NCBI GenBank assembly: GCA_964481765.1
Contig: CAYZVJ010000040.1
Coordinates: 1-25,604, forward strand
Reading direction: 5' to 3'
Length of the DNA: 25,604 bases
Origin: G020353115 sp964481765
GTDB lineage: Bacteria; Bacteroidota; Bacteroidia; Bacteroidales; VadinHA17
Under the pieces are notes generated by a model, which was not told the DNA's origin, did no database searches, and was given only the letters and a program-made list of their open reading frames with translations. This document shows positions 1-6,176 of this stretch, in pieces; position 1 is the stretch's first letter; every line of letters starts with the position of its first letter. The translations under genes were made by a program, and so were the position numbers.

Positions 1-104
1 TCACCACAAAACTTCAGGATAACCTGGACGTGGTTGAGGAAGAGCATGTTAACGCAGCGAACTACATTTTCGTTATTCCGGAGACGATGACGAGGACGTA
101 TTGA
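1..104 (+). CDS. 3' end of an unidentified gene (33 residues visible)
   Basis: An open frame enters from the left edge, with the first complete codon at base 3, and stops at TGA 102-104. The visible tail ends in YIFVIPETMTRTY and has an acidic stretch (VVEEEH) before it. I do not recognise the family and no domain can be assigned. The stop codon lies at the start of a degenerate TGAG-containing heptamer tract, so the natural 3' end of the gene may be shaped by that repeat. Other frames close quickly, but 33 codons is weak evidence on its own, so this could be a chance frame. Confidence 0.4.
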   Translation, partial: TTKLQDNLDVVEEEHVNAANYIFVIPETMTRTY

Positions 105-158
105 GTGAGGAGAAGAGTTGAGAGTTGAGTTGTGAGAAGTGAGTGGTGAGTTGATAAG
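101..158 (+). repeat. Degenerate 7-nt tandem repeat tract
   Basis: Purine-rich tract with a clear 7-nt period. From 117 the units read GTTGAGA, GTTGAGT, TGTGAGA, AGTGAGT, GGTGAGT, with a looser TGATAAG after them. The consensus is close to NNTGAGW. It starts at the stop codon of the partial gene. The same pattern, in the same orientation relative to the gene, occurs at the 3' end of apbE. Confidence 0.75.
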
Positions 159-173
159 TTATGCCATAGGCCC

Positions 174-192
174 GCCTGCCGGTCGGGCAGGC
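174..192. repeat. GC-rich inverted repeat (GCCTGCC hairpin)
   Basis: GCCTGCC at 174-180 pairs perfectly with GGCAGGC at 186-192 around the 5-nt loop GGTCG. It is not followed by a T-run on either strand, so it is not a clear terminator. A related shorter palindrome (CTGCCGGCAG) lies at 18513-18522, which suggests a dispersed intergenic element. Confidence 0.65.
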
Positions 193-233
193 ATCACTAC
201 GTGATAAGTTATACGTTAATAAGTATCGATGTT

Positions 234-257
234 GTGCCGAAGGCACTCCTATGGCGG
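234..257 (+). repeat. Mini-hairpin repeat, copy 1
   Basis: GTGCC-GAA-GGCAC forms a 5-bp stem with a 3-nt loop and is followed directly by TCCTATGG. A second copy at 16548-16568 has a different stem (GTCC-AAA-GGAC) and the same TCCTATGG tail. The stem differs in both arms so that pairing is kept, which points to a dispersed structured repeat. It lies just beyond the 3' end of the symporter gene. Confidence 0.6.
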
Positions 258-269
258 ACGTTGAATACT

Positions 270-1739
270 TTACCTCGTTCTTTTCCGTATCAGCAAAAGC
301 CCTATAAACATAAGCAGTCCATTCACAATAAGCAACTCGAAACCAAACCGATAGCCATTAAACCAGCTGACAGAATTGGCGCTGATAATGTAACTGATCA
401 CGGGCGAAATGATGGCAACAACCGGAACCAGTTTATCCCGCACCTTGAAACGGGTAAACATCCCGAAAGCATATAACCCCAGCAGGGGTCCATAGGTATA
501 CCCTGCTATCGTGAATACAGCTGAAATCACACTGTCGTTGTTAATCGCCTTGAAAATAACAATGATCAAAAACATGATGGTTGAAAAACCGATGTGAACA
601 GCTAAACGGATCTGTTTGCTTTTCTTTTCATTCCTTTTTTTAAGATCCAGAAAATCAACACAGAACGCCGTAGTTAATGCAGTTAAGGCCGAATCCGCAC
701 TGGAAAAAGCAGCGGCAATGATCCCAAGCAGGAAAACAATACCCGCAAAAACGGAAAAATGATTCAACGCAAGAATTGGATATAGATCATCGGTCTGAAC
801 CGGTATCGAAATACCGTTTGTTTCAGCATACAGATAAAGCATGAGACCCAGACTGAGAAACAGTAAATTTGTAGGAATAAGAATGATGCTGAACCAGTAC
901 ATGTTTTTCTTCGCCTCCTTGATATTCCGGCAGGTCAGATTCTTCTGCATCATGTTCTGGTCCAAACCCGTCATGACAATGGCAATGAATGCTCCTGAGA
1001 AAAATTGCTTAAAAAAGTACTTGCTGCTATGCCAGTCCCAGAAGAATACTTTAGAAAATGGGTGCTGATGAAGATTACGGAAAACTTCTTTCGATGACAG
1101 TCCAAGTGAATTTGCCACTACAAAAATACTGATCAGAACAGCCGATAACATGAAAAATGTCTGCAAAGTATCTGTCCATACTATGGTTTTGATGCCTGCC
1201 CGGAAGGTATAAATCCAGATCAATACAATGGTCACCAAAACAGTTACACCGAACGGGATCCCGTATGAATCGAAAAATCCAATCTGCAAAACACCGGCAA
1301 CCAGGAATAATCTCAACGATGCACCCATGGTTTGTGAGAGCAGAAAAAATAAAGATCCCGTTTTATAGGTACCGATGCCAAACCGCTGGTCCAGATAAGT
1401 GTATATAGAAACCAGGTTTAACCGGTAATAGAGTGGCATTAACACATTTGCAATCACAAAATATCCAAGTAAATAACCCAGCACCAGCTGAAAATAGGAA
1501 AATGCCTTAATGGTTGGCTCATCCGGTGAAATGATTGCCCCGACTTCACCTGGAATAGAGATGAAAGTGACTCCCGACAGCGAAGCTCCAATCATTCCAA
1601 AAGCTACCACATACCAGGGCGATCTTTTGTTCCCGGTAAAAAACGTGATGTTGGTTGCATCTTTTGAAGTGAAATGAGAAACGATCAGCAGTAAAACAAA
1701 ATAACCGGAAGTTATACCGAAAACCAGTCGTGGATCCAT
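270..1739 (-). CDS. Sodium:solute symporter (SSS family) permease
   Basis: A 489-aa, highly hydrophobic protein with about 13 predicted membrane segments spread over its length, the usual size for the SSS family. The motif GLDQNMMQKNLTCRNIKEAKKN near residues 258-279 matches the conserved DQ...vQR.ltakn.keAk loop of these Na+-coupled transporters. The loop GASLSGVTFISIPGEVG near the N-terminus is also typical. It should use the Na+ gradient to import a solute; the substrate cannot be read from the sequence. The start MDPRLVFG is the first ATG and leads straight into the first membrane helix. The gene is transcribed alone and divergently from recR. A CAAATTTG palindrome about 14 nt upstream of the start resembles a -7 element but lacks a well spaced -33. 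Confidence 0.88.
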   Translation of the reverse strand: MDPRLVFGITSGYFVLLLIVSHFTSKDATNITFFTGNKRSPWYVVAFGMIGASLSGVTFISIPGEVGAIISPDEPTIKAFSYFQLVLGYLLGYFVIANVLMPLYYRLNLVSIYTYLDQRFGIGTYKTGSLFFLLSQTMGASLRLFLVAGVLQIGFFDSYGIPFGVTVLVTIVLIWIYTFRAGIKTIVWTDTLQTFFMLSAVLISIFVVANSLGLSSKEVFRNLHQHPFSKVFFWDWHSSKYFFKQFFSGAFIAIVMTGLDQNMMQKNLTCRNIKEAKKNMYWFSIILIPTNLLFLSLGLMLYLYAETNGISIPVQTDDLYPILALNHFSVFAGIVFLLGIIAAAFSSADSALTALTTAFCVDFLDLKKRNEKKSKQIRLAVHIGFSTIMFLIIVIFKAINNDSVISAVFTIAGYTYGPLLGLYAFGMFTRFKVRDKLVPVVAIISPVISYIISANSVSWFNGYRFGFELLIVNGLLMFIGLLLIRKRTR

Positions 1740-1796
1740 CTGAGAACAACTTCAAATTTGTGCAAGAATAATAAAAACAATTCAACATAAAAAATA

Positions 1797-1827
1797 TTGC
1801 GTAAACACATATTAGGTGTTAAATTTG
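1797..1827 (+). promoter_or_regulatory. Bacteroidetes-type promoter of recR
   Basis: TTG at 1797-1799 and TAAATTTG at 1820-1827 are separated by 20 bp, matching the Bacteroidetes -33 (TTTG) and -7 (TAnnTTTG) consensus. Transcription would start near 1833. This puts the upstream in-frame GTG at 1816 inside the promoter and helps choose the recR start. Confidence 0.7.
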
Positions 1828-1839
1828 GTCGCATTTAAA

Positions 1840-2475
1840 ATGGATCCGATGAGCATACAACTTTTCCCATCGAAATTACTGGAAAATGCCGTCAGCGAAT
1901 TTGCAACGCTTCCCGGTATTGGAAGAAAAACGGCATTAAGGCTGGTACTTTACCTGCTGAAACAAAGTCAGGAAGAGGTCAGACAATTCGGAGAAGCGAT
2001 GATTAAACTGAAAACCGGGATCAAATACTGCAGGATCTGTAACAACATTTCTGATACCGAAACCTGCTACATCTGCAGCGACCCAAAAAGGGATCACTCC
2101 ATCATCTGTATTGTGGAAAGCATTAAAGACGTGATGTCCATCGAAAACACGCAGCAATTCCATGGAATATATCATGTGCTGGGGGGTATTATTTCGCCGA
2201 TGGATGGGATCGGACCGAGTGACCTGAAACTGGATACCCTTGAAGAAAAGATCAACGCCGGAGAAGTAAACGAGATTATCCTTGCCCTGAGCACCACCAT
2301 GGAAGGTGATACAACCAATTTCTTTATCTACCGTAAATTCAATAAATACTCCATCAAAATATCCTCACTGGCCAGGGGAGTTTCCATTGGAGATGAGATC
2401 GAATACGCCGATGAAATAACCCTCGGTCGATCCATTGTAAACAGAGTCCCTTTTGAACCAACACTTTCATCATAA
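1840..2475 (+). CDS. recR: Recombination mediator protein RecR
   Basis: RecR loads RecA on gapped DNA in the RecFOR pathway. The protein shows the expected order: an N-terminal helix-hairpin-helix (LPGIGRKTALRL), a four-cysteine zinc finger (CRIC ... CYIC), and a Toprim domain starting at IICIVES with LGGIISPMDGIGPSDL. The length of about 211 aa is close to the usual 200. The frame is open from a GTG at 1816, but that codon overlaps the promoter. ATG 1840 or ATG 1849 fits better, and the product would then start MDPMSIQLFPSKLLE. There is no Shine-Dalgarno sequence to choose between them. It lies between a divergent symporter and a glycosyltransferase that has its own promoter. Confidence 0.95.
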   Translation: MDPMSIQLFPSKLLENAVSEFATLPGIGRKTALRLVLYLLKQSQEEVRQFGEAMIKLKTGIKYCRICNNISDTETCYICSDPKRDHSIICIVESIKDVMSIENTQQFHGIYHVLGGIISPMDGIGPSDLKLDTLEEKINAGEVNEIILALSTTMEGDTTNFFIYRKFNKYSIKISSLARGVSIGDEIEYADEITLGRSIVNRVPFEPTLSS

Positions 2476-2499
2476 ACGTTCGTCCTGCACATTTACCCT

Positions 2500-2529
2500 T
2501 TGATAATATCCCAGTTGTTTCTATTTTTG
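2500..2529 (+). promoter_or_regulatory. Bacteroidetes-type promoter of the glycosyltransferase gene
   Basis: TTG at 2500-2502 (inside TTTG) and TATTTTTG at 2522-2529 are 19 bp apart, a full match to the -33/-7 consensus. The start site would be near 2536. The roughly 47-nt leader then holds an inverted repeat, AATCCT (2539-2544) with AGGATT (2554-2559), right at the predicted 5' end of the transcript. Confidence 0.7.
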
Positions 2530-2582
2530 ATATGATGAAATCCTCATCTTTATAGGATTCAATTTAAAATAACGTTAAACCT

Positions 2583-4547
2583 GTGAAACTCTCCATCATA
2601 ATTGTCAACTACAATGTGCAATATTTCCTGGAACAATGCCTGTTCTCAGTAAAAACGGCATTGAAGGGGATACAATCGGAAATTTTTGTGGTTGACAACA
2701 GTTCTGTTGACGATTCCTGTCAGATGATAAAAGAGAAGTTCGGGGAAGTTAACCTGATTGAGAACGATGAGAACAAAGGTTTCTCCTATGCAAATAACCA
2801 GGCGATACGAAAAGCAATCGGGGAATATATCCTGATCCTGAATCCGGATACGGTAGTTGAAGAAGGGACCTTCGCAAAATGTATCGAATTTATGGATGAG
2901 CATCCCGAAGCCGGCGGACTGGGAGTAAAAATGATCGATGGTAAAGGGAACTTTCTTCCCGAATCAAAAAGGGCTTTGCCCACTCCCCAGGTTGCTTTTT
3001 TTAAAATATTCGGTTTCTCAAAACTGTTTCCCAGATCAAAACTTTTTTCCAAATACCATCTGGGGTATCTCGATCCTGAAAAAATTCACGAAATAGGGGT
3101 TCTTCCAGGAGCATTTATGTTCCTGCGAAAAAAAGCACTCGATACCGTTGGTCTGTTCGATGAGGATTTTTTCCTGTACGGTGAAGACATTGATCTGTCA
3201 TACCGGCTGCTTCTCGGTGGGTTTAAAAATTATTATTCCCCTCAAACAACAATCATTCATTATAAAGGAGAGAGTACCAAAAAGGGGAGCCTGAACTACG
3301 TGGTACAGTTTTATAAAGCAATGATCATTTATGCCAACAAACATTTTTCCAAACGGAATCAGCGGATCTTCGGGGGTATAATCAACCTGGCAATCTATAT
3401 TCGTGCGGCAATATCCCTCGTAAAAAGAGTGTGCTTTAAACTACTCCTTCCCATTTTAGACGCACTGGTTATTTACCTTGGATTCCATATCATCAAACCA
3501 TTGTGGGAGTTGTACCGGTTCCCAGGAGGGGGGCACTATCCGGAAGAGTTCATGGGGATTATCGTTCCATGCTATCTGTTGATCCTGATCTTATCCATAC
3601 TGCTCTCAGGAGGATATGAACGAAAAATCAATCAGCTTAATGTGATCAAAGGGATGATCATCGGAACAGGAATTATTCTTGTCATCTATGCTCTCCTTCC
3701 TGTTCAGTTGAGGTTCTCTCGCGCCATGATCCTCTTTGGATCGGCCTGGGGCATTATAGCAACCCTTGCCATCCGATGGATCCTCTGGTGGATAAGCCCG
3801 GAGTATTTCCCCTTCAAAGGAAAGAAAGGGAAACGGATCGTCATTATTGGCTCCGATCAGGAAGCAAACCGTGTCAAATCAATCCTTGAAAAAACAAACC
3901 TCAAACTCAGTGTATTAAGCATTGTTAAACCGGAAAAGGATGACAGGAATTCGTTTCTGGCAGGATATACCAATAAAATCAGGGAGATGATCCGCATTAA
4001 CCGGATTGAAGAGATCATATTCTGCTCCGCTGATATCCCGGCATATGAAATCATCCGGAATATGGTGGCACTCACCTCGGCGGAAATCGATTTTAAAATT
4101 GCTCCACCCGAAACTCTGTCCATTATCGGAAGCAACTCAATCGAAACCACCGGAGAAATTTATCTGATCCCGCTGAACTCCATCTCCAAACCCATAAACA
4201 GGAGGAAAAAAAGATTTTTCGATCTGGCATCTTCACTTATCATTCTCCTCTTGCTCCCGTTAACCATTCTCCCGGTTAAAAATAAAGGCTGTTTTGTGCG
4301 AAATATCTTTCACGTTATCCTCGGAAAAAAATCATGGATTGGATTTTCCTCCTCCCCGGTGGTTCATGAAAAAGACCTGCCGGAATTACGCACGGGCGTA
4401 ATTGAACCGGTTCTGGGAAAAGAAATACAGGATCCGGATAAGGATACTGTGCGGGATATCAACCTGATCTACGTTAAGGACTATCGCGTTATACACGATA
4501 TCCAGATTATGCTGAAGGCATTCAAATACCTGGGACATGGATTATAA
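2583..4547 (+). CDS. GT2 glycosyltransferase fused to a degenerate polyprenyl-phosphate sugar transferase
   Basis: A 654-aa protein starting at a GTG. Residues 1-230 are a family-2 glycosyltransferase: IIIVNYN, VVDNSS (D38), the metal-site equivalent NPDT at 87-90, and LYGEDIDLSYR at 199-209, as in rhamnosyltransferase-like enzymes. About four membrane helices follow (around 265-300, 323-341, 354-374, 380-402). Next comes a Rossmann-like CoA-binding-type domain (about 416-535), then the remains of a WcaJ/PglC-type sugar transferase. RKKRFFDLASSLIILLLLPL (541-560) matches that family's start, FHVILGKKSWIGF (576-588) its VLxGxxSxVGPRP segment, and NLIYVKDYRVIHDIQIMLKA (627-646) its C-terminal end. 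The catalytic KFRSM region and the acidic residues after it are missing. The GT2 domain is probably active in surface polysaccharide or glycolipid synthesis; the phosphotransferase half is probably not. Acceptor and donor are unknown. Confidence 0.85.
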   Translation: MKLSIIIVNYNVQYFLEQCLFSVKTALKGIQSEIFVVDNSSVDDSCQMIKEKFGEVNLIENDENKGFSYANNQAIRKAIGEYILILNPDTVVEEGTFAKCIEFMDEHPEAGGLGVKMIDGKGNFLPESKRALPTPQVAFFKIFGFSKLFPRSKLFSKYHLGYLDPEKIHEIGVLPGAFMFLRKKALDTVGLFDEDFFLYGEDIDLSYRLLLGGFKNYYSPQTTIIHYKGESTKKGSLNYVVQFYKAMIIYANKHFSKRNQRIFGGIINLAIYIRAAISLVKRVCFKLLLPILDALVIYLGFHIIKPLWELYRFPGGGHYPEEFMGIIVPCYLLILILSILLSGGYERKINQLNVIKGMIIGTGIILVIYALLPVQLRFSRAMILFGSAWGIIATLAIRWILWWISPEYFPFKGKKGKRIVIIGSDQEANRVKSILEKTNLKLSVLSIVKPEKDDRNSFLAGYTNKIREMIRINRIEEIIFCSADIPAYEIIRNMVALTSAEIDFKIAPPETLSIIGSNSIETTGEIYLIPLNSISKPINRRKKRFFDLASSLIILLLLPLTILPVKNKGCFVRNIFHVILGKKSWIGFSSSPVVHEKDLPELRTGVIEPVLGKEIQDPDKDTVRDINLIYVKDYRVIHDIQIMLKAFKYLGHGL

Positions 4548-4559
4548 GGAAATTATCAC

Positions 4560-4567
4560 TATTTTTG
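4560..4567 (+). promoter_or_regulatory. Possible -7 element upstream of the E2 gene
   Basis: TATTTTTG matches TAnnTTTG and lies 48 nt before the E2 start. No TTG is found at the expected -33 distance, so this is a half match in the 68-bp gap after the glycosyltransferase gene. Confidence 0.4.
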
Positions 4568-4615
4568 ACAATTATTTAGACTAAATAAAAATTAAAATCA
4601 GAAATAATTCCACAC

Positions 4616-5947
4616 ATGGCTAAATTAGAAATCCAACTTCCGGCAATGGGAGAAGGCGTTATTGAAGCGACAATTACAAAATGGCTTGTCCGTGAAGGAG
4701 ATACGGTAAAAGAAGATGATGCAATCGTTGAAGTGGCTACTGACAAAGTAGATTCCGAAGTCCCCTCTCCATGGGATGGAAAGATTGAGAAACTGCTTTT
4801 TACAGAAGGAGATGTTCCGAAAATTGGCGCGACACTCGCGATCATTATCACAGAAGGTGAAGAGGCAGGCGAACCGTTAACCGTCGAAAAAGAAAAAGCC
4901 GTGGAGAAAGAAGTGGAACGGATCAGGGAGGATATGGAAAAAACATCCTCAGCAAAAGAGGAGGTTGAGATCACTGCTTCCGGATTAAAAAGCCGTACTC
5001 CGGGAGGGAAATTTCTATCACCCCTGGCACGAAGTATCGTCAGTAAAGAAGGAATATCATATGACGAACTTGATCAGGTTCAGGGAACAGGCAGCGATGG
5101 AAGAATTACCAAAGAGGACCTCCTCGCGTATGTAAAAAAACGGAGTGCCCCTTCTGAATCCAAACCGGTGGAAGCAGCTGCTGAAAAACCCCTGGTAACG
5201 GATGAGGAAACCAAAAAACAGGAACCGGTATCCTCTTCCGGCGATGAAATAATTGAAATGGACAGGATGAGGAAACTGATTGCGGACCATATGGTTAAAT
5301 CAAAACAAACATCCCCGCACGTTACTTCCTTTATCGAAGCCGATGTTACGAACCTGGTCAGCTGGAGAAACAGGGTAAAAGATCAGTTTCTCTCCCGGGA
5401 AAAACAGAAATTGACCTTTACTCCACTATTCATTGAAGCTACAGCAAAAGCAGTGAGAGACTTTCCTATGATCAATGTTTCTGTTGATGGAACAAAAATC
5501 ATTCTGAAGAAACGAATAAATATTGGAATGGCTACTGCCCTCCCGGACGGGAACCTGATTGTACCGGTGATTAAACATGCCGATGAGAAAAGCTTGCTTG
5601 GATTGGCAAAATCCGTGAACGATCTGGCTAACCGTGCCCGGGAGAATAAACTTCGCCCGGATGAAATTACGGAAGGGACTTTTACCATCACAAATTTTGG
5701 CACCTTCCAGAATATTACCGGAACACCCATCATCAATCAGCCCGAGGTGGCTATTTTGGGTGTCGGAGCAATACGTAAACAACCGGCTGTGATTGAAACA
5801 AAACAGGGAGATGCTATTGCTATCAGGCATATGATGATCCTCTCCCTATCGTATGATCACAGGGTAGTAGACGGAGCTCTCGGTGGAATGTTCCTGAAAA
5901 GGATCGCAGAATACCTGGAAAATTTTGATCCAAACAGAAGCTTTTAA
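4616..5947 (+). CDS. 2-oxoacid dehydrogenase E2 (dihydrolipoamide acyltransferase)
   Basis: A 443-aa E2 component that passes the acyl group from the E1-bound thiamine intermediate to CoA through a lipoyl arm. One lipoyl domain occupies residues 1-78, with the modified lysine K44 in ATDKVDSEV. A peripheral subunit-binding domain covers about 133-173 (FLSPLARSIVSKEGIS ... GSDGRITKEDLL). The catalytic domain covers about 210-443 and carries the active-site HxxxDG as H415-RVV-D419-G. Acidic linkers join the domains. E1 partner: the fused E1 gene at 13927 is the only one in the window. No lipoamide dehydrogenase (E3) is present. The substrate may be branched-chain 2-oxoacids or pyruvate; the sequence alone does not decide this. 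Confidence 0.93.
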   Translation: MAKLEIQLPAMGEGVIEATITKWLVREGDTVKEDDAIVEVATDKVDSEVPSPWDGKIEKLLFTEGDVPKIGATLAIIITEGEEAGEPLTVEKEKAVEKEVERIREDMEKTSSAKEEVEITASGLKSRTPGGKFLSPLARSIVSKEGISYDELDQVQGTGSDGRITKEDLLAYVKKRSAPSESKPVEAAAEKPLVTDEETKKQEPVSSSGDEIIEMDRMRKLIADHMVKSKQTSPHVTSFIEADVTNLVSWRNRVKDQFLSREKQKLTFTPLFIEATAKAVRDFPMINVSVDGTKIILKKRINIGMATALPDGNLIVPVIKHADEKSLLGLAKSVNDLANRARENKLRPDEITEGTFTITNFGTFQNITGTPIINQPEVAILGVGAIRKQPAVIETKQGDAIAIRHMMILSLSYDHRVVDGALGGMFLKRIAEYLENFDPNRSF

Positions 5948-6051
5948 CCTGGCTGAGGATTAAACCCACGGCCAGTACACCTGCAAGCTACAATTCAGTT
6001 AACTTTGTGTTTTGAATACTGTTCATCACCGGCTGGGCGATGATTTTTCCA

Positions 6052-6078
6052 GGGGAAAATCTGACTTTTGTTTTCCCC
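6052..6078. other. Perfect 8-bp inverted repeat downstream of the E2 gene
   Basis: GGGGAAAA (6052-6059) pairs with TTTTCCCC (6071-6078) around an 11-nt loop. It sits in the 229-bp gap between the E2 gene and the first PD40 gene. No T-run follows on either strand, so it is not a standard intrinsic terminator. It may still help stop or stabilise the upstream transcript. Confidence 0.5.
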
Positions 6079-6176
6079 AATCCTGCTTATGTCAAAGCAT
6101 TTCAGCAATTCATCATTTTAATTCAATATTGTATGATTTAATTTATTAAATTCGTCAAAATGATTTCACGTATACC

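Noticed and set aside
1816..1839. Upstream GTG start for recR giving eight extra residues
   Set aside because: It overlaps the TAAATTTG -7 element, and the extra residues do not resemble a RecR N-terminus.
4576..4974. A 132-codon Ser-rich minus-strand frame over the start of the E2 gene
   Set aside because: It is the mirror of the E2 lipoyl domain codons; the Ser/Thr richness follows from antisense reading of Glu/Lys/Gly codons.
6129..6154. Promoter for the first PD40 gene (TTG at 6129, TAAATTCG at 6147)
   Set aside because: The -7 has one mismatch and the spacing is 15 bp, too short for the Bacteroidetes consensus.
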